64,000 nt of DNA, taken from positions 361,362 to 425,361 of the forward strand of contig CAVPWP010000009.1 in the NCBI GenBank assembly GCA_963709395.1. The letters run 5' to 3'. Source of the stretch: CAVPWP01 sp963709395 (GTDB lineage: Bacteria > Pseudomonadota > Alphaproteobacteria > Rhodobacterales > Rhodobacteraceae). Below are positions 38,551 through 47,046 of the stretch, piece by piece (position 1 is the first letter of the stretch; each line of letters begins with the position of its first letter). Under the pieces are notes generated by a model. It did not search any database. It was not told the origin of the DNA and saw only the letters and a program-made list of their open reading frames with translations. The position numbers were made by a program, and so were the translations under genes.

Positions 38551-39288
38551 ATGGAAGAAGCAGACGTCAGGAAAAATGCCTTCGCAATGCCGCTGACCAG
38601 CCCGGCGTTTCCGCCCGGACCGTACCGGTTCGTGAACCGCGAATTCTTCATCATTAGTTACCGGACCGATCCAGAGGCGCTGCGCGCGGTGATTCCTGCA
38701 CCGCTCGAGATGACCGATCCAATCGTAAAGTTCGAATTTATCCGCATGCCGGATTCAACCGGCTTCGGAGACTACACCGAGAGCGGCCAGGTGATCCCGG
38801 TCAGCTTCCGGGGCCAGAAGGGCGGCTACGTCCATTCGATGTATCTCAACGACCACGCGCCGATCGCGGCCGGGCGCGAGCTCTGGGGGTTTCCCAAGAA
38901 GCTTGCCTATCCGGAACTGCGGGTCGAGAAGGACACGCTCGGCGGGGTTCTGCGCTACGGACCAGTGCCGGTCGCGGTCGCGACGATGGGCTACAAGCAC
39001 AAAACGCTCGACCATGGTCCGATCCTCGAGTCGCTTCTTGCGCCGAGTTATCTGCTCAAGATCATTCCGCATGTGGACGGTACGCCGCGCATCTGCGAAC
39101 TCGTCCGCTACTACCTCGAGGATGTTACGGTAAAGGGAGCATGGTCAGGTCCTGCCGGGCTGGAACTGTTCCAGCACGCGCTCGCCCCCGTCGCGGCGTT
39201 GCCGGTGCTCGAGGTTCTCGGTGCCGTCCATATCATCAGCGATCTCACGCTCGGTCTGGGTGAGGTCGTCCACGATTATCTGGTCTGA
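38551..39288 (+). CDS. adc: acetoacetate decarboxylase
   Basis: A 245-residue ADC-family enzyme. The Schiff-base lysine pair lies in LWGFPKKLAYPEL (K116/K117), equivalent to K115/K116 of the clostridial enzyme, and the RFVNREFFIISYRTDPEALR opening is typical. It should decarboxylate acetoacetate to acetone and CO2. The 3-hydroxybutyrate dehydrogenase 700 bp downstream produces acetoacetate, so the two form a short route from 3-hydroxybutyrate to acetone. The ribosome-binding site is CAGGAGAG. Confidence 0.93.
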   Translation: MEEADVRKNAFAMPLTSPAFPPGPYRFVNREFFIISYRTDPEALRAVIPAPLEMTDPIVKFEFIRMPDSTGFGDYTESGQVIPVSFRGQKGGYVHSMYLNDHAPIAAGRELWGFPKKLAYPELRVEKDTLGGVLRYGPVPVAVATMGYKHKTLDHGPILESLLAPSYLLKIIPHVDGTPRICELVRYYLEDVTVKGAWSGPAGLELFQHALAPVAALPVLEVLGAVHIISDLTLGLGEVVHDYLV

Positions 39289-39319
39289 ACTGAACTCAGC
39301 CATTGAAAGGAATTGCCCA

Positions 39320-39919
39320 ATGAACACTGAGATCCGTGACGGGCCCGCCGGTCGCCTCGGGGAATTCTCCGACGCCGTTTCCCATTACCGCAGCTGGTTT
39401 ATGATCCTGGGCGTGGCCCTAATCGCGCTCGGGATCGTCGCGGTGATCTTTCCGCTCGCGACCACCATCGCCGTCAAGCTCTTCCTCGGCTGGATCATCC
39501 TGATCGGCGGTCTCGTCACCGCGTTCCACGCCTTCTCGACGCAGAAATGGAGCGCCTTCTTCTACAACCTTCTGGTTGGCCTGCTCTACGTCATCGTCGG
39601 CGCGTGGCTCGCCTTCCTGCCCTTGTCTGGCGTGATCACCCTGACGGTGTTGCTCGCGTTGCTGTTCATCTTCCAAGGGATCCTTCAGGCGTCGCTCGCC
39701 TTTCGTCTCAAGCCGCGTGATGGATGGGGCTGGATCCTGATCGCAGGCATCGTCGCAATCGTCGCGGGCTTCATGCTCATCACAGGATTGCCGAGCACGG
39801 CCGCGTGGGCCATCGGCCTGCTGGCCGGGATCAGCATGATCTCGTCCGGCTGGGCGTATCTGTCGATCGCGCTGCGCGTGGGCAAGGCCCAGGACGCCGT
39901 CCGGGACCGGCTCAAATGA
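39320..39919 (+). CDS. HdeD family membrane protein (DUF308)
   Basis: A 199-residue inner-membrane protein with six hydrophobic helices in three tandem DUF308 pairs (ILGVALIALGIVAVIFPLA, LFLGWIILIGGLVTAFHAF, GWGWILIAGIVAIVAGFML). HdeD of E. coli protects against acid at high cell density. The start is ATG 39320 after GAAAGGAAT. Its place between acetoacetate decarboxylase and hydroxybutyrate dehydrogenase hints at a response to organic acids. Confidence 0.88.
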   Translation: MNTEIRDGPAGRLGEFSDAVSHYRSWFMILGVALIALGIVAVIFPLATTIAVKLFLGWIILIGGLVTAFHAFSTQKWSAFFYNLLVGLLYVIVGAWLAFLPLSGVITLTVLLALLFIFQGILQASLAFRLKPRDGWGWILIAGIVAIVAGFMLITGLPSTAAWAIGLLAGISMISSGWAYLSIALRVGKAQDAVRDRLK

Positions 39920-39955
39920 TGCTGCAAGGCACCCCTTAGCAGAAAGGAAAGCAAG

Positions 39956-40735
39956 ATGCGTCTTGAGAACAAGGTCGCCCTGATCACGGGCTCCGCGAGC
40001 GGGATCGGCAAGGAGATCGCTATAATCTACGCCCGCGAGGGCGCCAAGGTTGCGATCGCCGATCTGAACCTACAGGCGGCCGAAGCCACGGCGCGCGAGA
40101 TCGACCCGACGGGTGAACGCGCCATCGGCGTCGCGATGGACGTGACCGACGAGGCGCAAGTGGACGCCGGGACGGCGAAGGTTATCGAGACCTTCGGATC
40201 GCTCGACGTGCTCGTCAGCAACGCCGGCATCCAGATCGTCGCACCCGTCGTCGACTACGACTTCGACAAGTGGAAGAAGATGCTTGCGATCCATCTCGAC
40301 GGCGCCTTCCTGACCACGCGGGCCGCTCTGCGCCAGATGTACAAGCAGGGTAGTGGCAGCGTCATCTACATGGGCTCGGTGCATTCCAAGGAGGCCTCGA
40401 AGCTCAAGGCGCCTTACGTCGCCGCCAAGCACGGCCTGATCGGCCTATCCAAGGTCGTGGCCAAGGAGGGTGCCGAGCACGGCGTCCGCGCCAACGTGAT
40501 CTGTCCGGGCTTCGTGCGCACGCCGCTCGTGGACAAGCAGATCCCCGAGCAGGCCAAGGAACTGGGCATCACCGAGCAGGAGGTGATCGACACCGTCATG
40601 CTCAAGGAAACCGTCGATGGCGAGTTCACCACCGTGGAGGACGTGGCCGAAGCCGCCGTGTTCTTCGCCTCATTTGGCTCCAACGCCCTGACAGGCCAGT
40701 CGCTGATCGTCAGCCACGGCTGGTGCATGGAATAG
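39956..40735 (+). CDS. bdhA: 3-hydroxybutyrate dehydrogenase
   Basis: A 259-residue short-chain dehydrogenase. The NAD motif TGSASGIGKEI is at 11-21, NAG is at 89-91, and the catalytic triad is S141-Y154-K158 (MGSVHSKEASKL, PYVAAKHG). PVVDYDFDKWKKMLAIHLDG and the C-terminal SLIVSHGWCME are specific for D-3-hydroxybutyrate dehydrogenases. It oxidises 3-hydroxybutyrate, the poly-hydroxybutyrate monomer, to acetoacetate with NAD. Confidence 0.93.
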   Translation: MRLENKVALITGSASGIGKEIAIIYAREGAKVAIADLNLQAAEATAREIDPTGERAIGVAMDVTDEAQVDAGTAKVIETFGSLDVLVSNAGIQIVAPVVDYDFDKWKKMLAIHLDGAFLTTRAALRQMYKQGSGSVIYMGSVHSKEASKLKAPYVAAKHGLIGLSKVVAKEGAEHGVRANVICPGFVRTPLVDKQIPEQAKELGITEQEVIDTVMLKETVDGEFTTVEDVAEAAVFFASFGSNALTGQSLIVSHGWCME

Positions 40736-40771
40736 GTTTTGGAACGCGGCTCGATCGAGAGGCTTGAGGAC

Positions 40772-41092
40772 ATGGCGGAAACGACGACCAGGCGACCCGA
40801 TCTGGCGCAGGTCCTCAATCTCTTTCCGGAGAAGTCGGTCGCCGCGCGCGAACTGTTCCTCCGCGACGAGGTCTTCCAGGGGCTCTGCGAGGACTACGCG
40901 CTCGCTCGCGACACGTTGGTGCGCTTCGAGGCGATGCCCGACGCGGACCAGCGGCCCGAAGTGCCCGACTATCGCTTGCTGATTTCCGAACTCGAGCGGG
41001 AGATCGCCACAATGCTTGCCGACCCGCCCGACAAGGACCGGCGGATGGAGCAAGCGACTCTGAAAATTGAGAATCCAAGGAGACCAGAATGA
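40772..41092 (+). CDS. hypothetical protein coupled to CoA-disulfide reductase
   Basis: A 106-residue acidic helical protein (NLFPEKSVAARELFLRDEVF, RPEVPDYRLLISELEREIAT). The ATG at 40772, after a GAGGCTTGAGGA site, is preferred over an upstream TTG. Its stop overlaps the next ATG by 4 bp (ATGA), so translation is coupled to the disulfide reductase. No cofactor-binding residue is evident; I do not recognise a named domain. Confidence 0.75.
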   Translation: MAETTTRRPDLAQVLNLFPEKSVAARELFLRDEVFQGLCEDYALARDTLVRFEAMPDADQRPEVPDYRLLISELEREIATMLADPPDKDRRMEQATLKIENPRRPE

Positions 41093-42810
41093 AAATCATC
41101 ATCGTCGGAGGGGTTGCCGGAGGTGCGTCCTGCGCCGCGCGGCTGCGCAGGCTGGACGAGACCGCCGAGATCCTCATGGTCGAGCGCGGCCCCTACGTGT
41201 CCTACGCGAATTGCGGCCTTCCCTATCACATCGGCGGCGTCATCGAGAACGAGGCGAGCCTGCTGGTCGCCAGCGAACGCACCTTCCACGAGCAGTTTAA
41301 CATCAAAACGCGCACGAACTGCGAGGCGGTATCGATCGACGCCAAGGCGAAGACCGTCGATCTGCGCGATACGCAGACCGGCAAGGTGACCACCGAGAAC
41401 TACGACAAGCTGGTGCTTTCGCCCGGGGCCAAGACGGTCCGTCCGCCCCTTCCCGGCATCGACCTTCCCGGCATCTTCCAGGTCCGGACCGTGCCTGACG
41501 CGCGGGCGATACGCGAATGGGTCGAAAAGGGCACAGCCTACCTGACCGGCATGAACTCCTATTCCGGAATTCAGATGATGCGCCCGACCAAGAAGGCGGT
41601 TGTGATTGGCGGAGGTTTCATCGGGCTGGAGACTGCCGAGAACCTCCGCCATCTCGGGTTCGATGTCACGGTCGTGGAGATGCTCGACCAGGTGATGGCC
41701 CCGCTCGATCCGGAATACGCCCGGCTCGTCGGAGGGCATCTGGAGATGCACGGCGTCAAGCTCGCGCTCGGTGACGGCGTCAAGGAATTCCGCAAGGCGG
41801 CCAATGACACGCTCGAGGTCGAAACGCAGTCGGGCAAGGTTCACCCGGCCGACGTCGTGATCATCTCGCTCGGCGTTCGTCCCGATACCGATCTGGCGAA
41901 GACCGCCGGGCTGACCCTCGGCGAGCGCGGCGGCATCAGGGTCGATGACCAGATGCGCACGAGCGATCCGGACATCTTCGCGGTCGGCGACGCCATCGAG
42001 GTCAAGGATTTCGTTACCGGCGAGTGGAGCCTGATCGCCCTGGCCGGACCGGCCAACCGGCAAGGCCGGATCGCGGCGGATGTCATCGCCGGGCGCGACT
42101 CGCGTTTCCGTGGAACCCAGGGCTCGTCGATCTGCGGGCTCTTCGGCGGCGGGGTCGCCTGGACTGGAGCGAGCGAGAAGACCCTCAAGCAGCTTGGGAT
42201 CACTGACTACGAGAAGGTCTACCTCTACCCGAACAGCCATGCGGGCTACTATCCCGGCGCGAAAATGGTCGGCTTCAAGCTCCTTTACCGCAAGTCCGAC
42301 GGCAAGGTCCTCGGCGGACAGGCGCTGAGCCTCGACGGACCGGGCGCCGACAAGCGCATCAGCGCGCTCGCGGTGGCGATCCAGATGGGAGCCACCATCG
42401 ACGATCTGGCGGAGTCGGAGATCTGCTACGCGCCGCAGTTCGGCAGCGCCAAGGATGTCGTGAACTTTGCCGGAATGGTCGCGCGCGACATCGAGGACGG
42501 CGACATGCCGGTGGCGCACTGGAACGAGCCGTCGGACGCCTTCCTGCTCGACGTCCGCGAGCCGGTCGAACTCATCCTCGAGAACGCGCCCGGCTCCGTG
42601 AACATCCCGATCGGCCAGGTGCGGGCCCGGCTGGGCGAATTGCCTAAGGATCGCGAAATCCATGTCATCTGCCGCTCCGGACAGCGCGCCTATTACGTGG
42701 CTCGGATGCTTCTGCAGAACGGCTACAATGCGCGCGTCCTCTCGGGCGGGATGCTGTCGCGCGCGATCTTGGTGCCGGACTCTCCGGATCTCGAGAACGC
42801 GCTGGTCTGA
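41089..42810 (+). CDS. CoA-disulfide reductase with C-terminal rhodanese domain
   Basis: A 573-residue flavoprotein. The FAD fold begins MKIIIVGGVAGGASCAARL. The single redox cysteine C42 in SYANCGLPYHIGG is the hallmark of CoA-disulfide reductases and NADH persulfide reductases. A second dinucleotide fold is KAVVIGGGFIGLETAENL and the FAD end motif is DIFAVGDAIE. Residues ~470-573 are a rhodanese domain with active-site C528 in HVICRSGQRAYY. Fusions of this kind reduce CoA disulfide, CoA-persulfide or polysulfide. It implies sulfane sulfur handling. Confidence 0.92.
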   Translation: MKIIIVGGVAGGASCAARLRRLDETAEILMVERGPYVSYANCGLPYHIGGVIENEASLLVASERTFHEQFNIKTRTNCEAVSIDAKAKTVDLRDTQTGKVTTENYDKLVLSPGAKTVRPPLPGIDLPGIFQVRTVPDARAIREWVEKGTAYLTGMNSYSGIQMMRPTKKAVVIGGGFIGLETAENLRHLGFDVTVVEMLDQVMAPLDPEYARLVGGHLEMHGVKLALGDGVKEFRKAANDTLEVETQSGKVHPADVVIISLGVRPDTDLAKTAGLTLGERGGIRVDDQMRTSDPDIFAVGDAIEVKDFVTGEWSLIALAGPANRQGRIAADVIAGRDSRFRGTQGSSICGLFGGGVAWTGASEKTLKQLGITDYEKVYLYPNSHAGYYPGAKMVGFKLLYRKSDGKVLGGQALSLDGPGADKRISALAVAIQMGATIDDLAESEICYAPQFGSAKDVVNFAGMVARDIEDGDMPVAHWNEPSDAFLLDVREPVELILENAPGSVNIPIGQVRARLGELPKDREIHVICRSGQRAYYVARMLLQNGYNARVLSGGMLSRAILVPDSPDLENALV

Positions 42811-42887
42811 GTTGTATCATCTCGCCGCTTCGCCCTCGCTCAGCCGGGAAACTGAAAACTAAATCTGGACAGAGGAGACAAACAACC

Positions 42888-43133
42888 ATGATGACATTCA
42901 CGATGAAGGGCTCACCATGCGTGGCAGCGGGCTTGTTCCTTGTCGCGCTCTCGGCGTGTGCGAGGCAGGAGACCGATCTTCAGGGCAACCAGGTCTCGGA
43001 AGTTGAGGCGGCGGCCGACGCCTATTGTCAGCAGGACCTAGGGTTCGATTTCGGAACCGAAGAGTACACGGCCTGCCTGGATTCACGCCTGGAATACATT
43101 CGGTCGCGATCCGCCATCGCAGGCATTCTGTGA
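42888..43133 (+). CDS. small lipoprotein
   Basis: An 81-residue protein with a signal peptide and lipobox LSAC (AAGLFLVALSACARQETD), so lipidation at that Cys is expected. The mature part has two further cysteines (YCQQDLGFDFGTEEYTACLD), possibly a disulfide. The ribosome-binding site is AGAGGAGAC. It ends the GC-rich plus-strand block; the next gene is markedly more AT-rich. Function unknown. Confidence 0.75.
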   Translation: MMTFTMKGSPCVAAGLFLVALSACARQETDLQGNQVSEVEAAADAYCQQDLGFDFGTEEYTACLDSRLEYIRSRSAIAGIL

Positions 43134-43379
43134 ATTGCGGCGGGCCGCCCAGGGTGTGCGCCCATGGGCGCTTTGGAGAAATTGAACGGCGGGTCCTTTC
43201 GCGAAGGTGTCTGTTCCGGGCGATCCTGCTGCCGATTGCGTCCGATAAGTTCCCCCAACGTCCTGTGTGTAGGGGGCGGAACTAGATAATCTCTGCTCAA
43301 GCTTTCCTGGTGCGAACGGGAAACTTCGAGGAAATGTGCTTTGAGATAAATGTCCTAACCGTCTTGGGAGACCACTTAG

Positions 43380-45803
43380 ATGACAGTTGCAGATCAAGCG
43401 GAAACCACCGCACGCGTTAACGCAGATGACGCTCGCATTGATGTACTGAAAGAAAAACTCAGAACGACCCCGAAGGATCTCGACTTCGAGCGTGTCAGGA
43501 TCATGCACGAAGTGTATGGTGAATCCGCCGGTGACAATCAAATGCTGCGGCGCGCGAAATTTCTGGCAGCCGTTCTCGAACGAAAAAAACTTTATATCGA
43601 CGATAACTTGTTTGTCGGGGCGATGGGTGGAAAGCGCAACGCGGTTTATACCTATCCCGAATGGCAAGTGGATTGGATGATAGAAGAAAATACGGTCGAG
43701 AATTCGCCGACTCCGGAAGACAAGGCGGCCAACCAGTGGGCGCTCGAATACTGGGGCAAACGGGCGATGAAGCCCAGGACAGAAGCGATCTTTCAGAAGC
43801 GCTTTGGATATGATCCGAAGCCTAGTTACAATGCGGGGCTCATTGCGTCCTTCCATGACTGGCCAGCAGGCGGCGGCAACCTGAATTACCCTCGGGTCTA
43901 CCGCGAGGGCCTCGCCAGCATGATCAAGGAGGTGGAGGAGCGGCAGATGTCTCTTGAGATGCGCCTGCCAAACTTGAAGCAGTTCTACTTTTATGAAGCC
44001 AGCCTTATCGTGATGCGCGCGGCAATCCGCTATGCACATCGTTATGCCGAGTTGGCGCGCGAGATGGCGGCCAAAGAGAAGGATAAAGTCCGCAAGGCGG
44101 AACTGCTATCCCTCGCGGAAACCTGCGAGTGGGTTCCAGAGAACCCAGCGCGCAATCTGCGGGAGGCCATTCAGTGCCACTTCCTGTGTCACATCATGGC
44201 GGAACTCGAGCAGATTGGCTGCGGTTACTCTCAGGCTTATCTCGGTCAAAACCTTGAGCCCTATTACCAAGCGGACAAGGCGGCCGGTCTCATTACCTAT
44301 GACGACGCGGTCTTTATGTTCAAGAACCTCACGATCAAGTTGAATGAGATCAACTACTACTACGGCGAGAGAATCGCCCTAACGAACTCCGCCGATCTGG
44401 GCCAGAGCATCACCCTTGCTGGGTATTCCGAAGATGGTGGCGATGCTACGGCGGAAATGGACTACGTGATACTCGATTCATCGCTCTATCTCGCGCTGCC
44501 GCAACCTCCGCTAACTTGCGCGCTTACCCCGCAAACTCCAGGCAAATTCATCGAAAAAGTGCTGGACGTGATCGGCACCGGCATAGGTCTGCCGCAATTC
44601 GTCAACGCCGATGTGATGATGAAACGCGCGCTACACCTCTGGGGCCATAATGACAGGGTGGGTGATCTGCCACTTTCAAAGGCCCGACGCACCTGTATAG
44701 GCGCCTGTGTCGGAAGCTACATCCCCTATGAAACCGGTCATCCAGTCGAGGGGCAGCCCAACCTCGGCAAGGTTCTCGAACTGACACTGAATGACGGATT
44801 CGATCCCCGTACCCAGACACAGGTTGGCCCCAAGACCGGCGATCCGGTGGATTTCAAGGATTTCGAGGAACTCTATGCAGCCTTTGAAAAGCAGCTTCAA
44901 TTCACCGAAGATACGCTGCGCCATGCAGCCTGGATTTCGAACATCCTGCAAGCAGATTTCCTTCCCTGCACATGGCGCTCCATTCTGACCGGTGGATGCA
45001 TAGAGACCGGTCAAGAGACCTGGGACGGCGGGGCAAACTACTACACCGTCGCTCAGATCTCGGTCGGTGGTGTGGATGCCGCCAACGGGCTGATGGCCGT
45101 GAAAGACCTCGTGTTTGACAAGAAGAAACTGACCATGGCCGAACTCAAGGAAGCCTTGGCAGCCAACTTCGAAGGCGAATACGAGAAAGTTCACGAGATG
45201 TGCTATCGGGAAGCACCCAAACATGGCAACGACATCCCGGAAATGAACCAGATGGTTCACCGTGTGAACGACAGCGTTCTCGAAACCTTCAACAATGTCG
45301 ACGGCGGCGGCAATTATATCAGCAAGGACATCAAGACGTCGCTGGACCAGTACACCAAGAGTGTCCACAACCTGATGGGCCAGTTGACCGGCGCTTTGCC
45401 AACCGGCAAGAAAGCCGGCGTGGCGCTCACCGATGGCAGCCTTTCAGCGATGCCGGGCACCGATGTGAATGGGCCAACTGCGTTGGTGATGTCTGCCGCG
45501 AAAGGCAATGACGCTGTCAAGTGGTGTGCGACGCACATGAACATGAAACTTCCGCCCGACCAGCTCAAGTCGCGGAAGGGTCGGGAAAATGTGATGAACC
45601 TTGTGCGAACTCTGTTCACCAACTCAGGCTATCACATCCAGTTCAACGTGCTGGATACCGAGGTGTTGCGGGATGCGCAGAAGCATCCGGAAAACTACCG
45701 CGACCTCGTTGTGCGCGTAGCCGGGTTTAGCGCCTTCTTTACCCAGTTGCACGAGGGCGTACAGAACGAAATGATCGAACGTACGTTGCAAAAGTTCGGC
45801 TAG
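43380..45803 (+). CDS. glycyl radical enzyme of unassigned type
   Basis: An intact 807-residue member of the pyruvate formate-lyase-like superfamily. The glycyl-radical loop is VVRVAGFSAFF, with Gly782 as the predicted radical site. The N-terminal block ERVRIMHEVYG, DNLFVGAMGGKRNAVYTYPE and the C-terminal GYHIQFNVLDTEVLRDAQKH fit the large eliminase/decarboxylase branch. The thiyl cysteine should be C443 (or C439) in RRTCIGACVGSYIPYETG. The residue two after C443 is Gly445, not the Glu present in glycerol, choline, hydroxyproline and isethionate lyases, so none of those names applies. It also lacks the double Cys of PFL. It is followed by a PFK-like gene and its activase. Base composition is more AT-rich than the core. 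Reaction unknown; it must work anaerobically or microoxically. Confidence 0.9.
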   Translation: MTVADQAETTARVNADDARIDVLKEKLRTTPKDLDFERVRIMHEVYGESAGDNQMLRRAKFLAAVLERKKLYIDDNLFVGAMGGKRNAVYTYPEWQVDWMIEENTVENSPTPEDKAANQWALEYWGKRAMKPRTEAIFQKRFGYDPKPSYNAGLIASFHDWPAGGGNLNYPRVYREGLASMIKEVEERQMSLEMRLPNLKQFYFYEASLIVMRAAIRYAHRYAELAREMAAKEKDKVRKAELLSLAETCEWVPENPARNLREAIQCHFLCHIMAELEQIGCGYSQAYLGQNLEPYYQADKAAGLITYDDAVFMFKNLTIKLNEINYYYGERIALTNSADLGQSITLAGYSEDGGDATAEMDYVILDSSLYLALPQPPLTCALTPQTPGKFIEKVLDVIGTGIGLPQFVNADVMMKRALHLWGHNDRVGDLPLSKARRTCIGACVGSYIPYETGHPVEGQPNLGKVLELTLNDGFDPRTQTQVGPKTGDPVDFKDFEELYAAFEKQLQFTEDTLRHAAWISNILQADFLPCTWRSILTGGCIETGQETWDGGANYYTVAQISVGGVDAANGLMAVKDLVFDKKKLTMAELKEALAANFEGEYEKVHEMCYREAPKHGNDIPEMNQMVHRVNDSVLETFNNVDGGGNYISKDIKTSLDQYTKSVHNLMGQLTGALPTGKKAGVALTDGSLSAMPGTDVNGPTALVMSAAKGNDAVKWCATHMNMKLPPDQLKSRKGRENVMNLVRTLFTNSGYHIQFNVLDTEVLRDAQKHPENYRDLVVRVAGFSAFFTQLHEGVQNEMIERTLQKFG

Positions 45804-45888
45804 TTCGAACCTAACCGTCGCGGGCATGCGAAGTCTTGTCTGCGGCGGCGCTCAACGGCACCAGATACCGTCATTTTGAGGTGGATCC

Positions 45889-47046
45889 ATGAGTACGAAA
45901 ACGCGACGAATAGCTATCAATGTGGGCAGCGGATATGTCCCCGGAATGAACGCCGTCGTAAAAGGCGTAGCGCTGGCTGCGGCAGAACAGGGTTGGGAGG
46001 TGGTCGGAATCCGGGACGGTTTCGCCGGACTTCTCCACCCCGAAGACTATCCGGATGGCGGTTTGGTAACCCTGTCACCACAGGTTGCGGAAGGGCTGGA
46101 CCCTTCGGCATCAAGCGTGTTGGGCCAGTCTCCGAGCGATGACCCGTTTCACATGCGTCACGTTGACGAAGACGGAATGATCGTGGAGGTCGACCGCTCC
46201 GACGATCTGGTGGATGCGTTGAACGACAACGGCATCAGCGCGCTGATTTCCCTGGTTGGAATGGAGGGGTTGAGTATCCTCTACAAACTGCACCGCAAGG
46301 GCATCAATACCGTTTGTATTCCACGTTCGATCGAAAACGACATTGCCTCGACTTCTGTTTCGCTCGGTTTCAACAGTGCCATGAGTTTCACGATCGACAT
46401 GTTGGATCGGGCGCGAGAGGCAGCTCGGTCCTCGCGGCAGATTGGTGTGGTTGAAGTGCAGGGCGCACATGCCGGTTGGTTGGCCTTGCAAGCGGGCATC
46501 GCAGCCGGTGCGGACGTCATACTGATACCGGAAATCCCATTCGATTTGGACACCATTGCCGAACATCTCAGCAGAAAACTATCGGCCGCGAGGCCCTATG
46601 GCTTGGTCGTCGTGGCCGAAGGTATTGATCTGAGCGGTGTCGAAGCTAACGACACAGAGCCGTCATCGATGCACAAGTCGCTGTCGCCCCTTGCAACTGG
46701 CGAGTCGACGGGCTTTGCGATCCATCATTCTGGCAGGGCGGCAAAGTCCATCGCCAATTGCTTGCAGTTGAAACTGGCCGAGAAGGCGCATCCACTCGTT
46801 ATTGGGACGTGGGCGCGAGGCGGTGCACCGACTGCGGTTGATCGTCAACTTGGGCTGGCGTATGGCGCCGCAGCAATACGGGCCCTAAAAGCCGAGGAAG
46901 ATGGGGTGATGGTCGCCTTTCGACCGCCCGACATTGTCTTTGTGCCATTGATCGAGGCAATCAACAAATTCCGTACAGTGTCTACCGACAGCGAGATGGT
47001 GTTGATCGCCCGGACGCTCGGTATGTGCCTAGGAGACGATCTATGA
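45889..47046 (+). CDS. divergent phosphofructokinase-fold protein
   Basis: A 385-residue protein of the PFK superfamily, recognised from PGMNAVVKGVALAAAEQGWE, EVVGIRDGFAGLL, SIENDIASTSVSLGFNSAMS and VVEVQGAHAGWLALQAGIA. Canonical motifs are altered: GGDAPG is GSGYVPG (13-19), the ATP loop GGDGS is VGMEG (123-127), and the catalytic TIDND is SIEND (147-151), replacing the base Asp with Glu. Sugar-kinase activity as in true PFK is therefore doubtful. Its stop overlaps the activase start by 4 bp, and it lies directly after the glycyl radical enzyme, so the three act together. Role unknown. Confidence 0.82.
   Translation: MSTKTRRIAINVGSGYVPGMNAVVKGVALAAAEQGWEVVGIRDGFAGLLHPEDYPDGGLVTLSPQVAEGLDPSASSVLGQSPSDDPFHMRHVDEDGMIVEVDRSDDLVDALNDNGISALISLVGMEGLSILYKLHRKGINTVCIPRSIENDIASTSVSLGFNSAMSFTIDMLDRAREAARSSRQIGVVEVQGAHAGWLALQAGIAAGADVILIPEIPFDLDTIAEHLSRKLSAARPYGLVVVAEGIDLSGVEANDTEPSSMHKSLSPLATGESTGFAIHHSGRAAKSIANCLQLKLAEKAHPLVIGTWARGGAPTAVDRQLGLAYGAAAIRALKAEEDGVMVAFRPPDIVFVPLIEAINKFRTVSTDSEMVLIARTLGMCLGDDL

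Noticed and set aside
40969..42663. 564-codon minus-strand frame opposite the CoA-disulfide reductase
   Set aside because: Antisense shadow; the plus strand has FAD, NAD and rhodanese motifs in order.
43300..43380. FNR-type box upstream of the GRE (TTGAGATAAATG)
   Set aside because: Only one half-site resembles the consensus; the second half is not matched.
43380..45803. Naming the GRE isethionate lyase, choline lyase or glycerol dehydratase
   Set aside because: The Cys-x-Glu signature shared by these enzymes is absent, so a substrate name would be unsupported.
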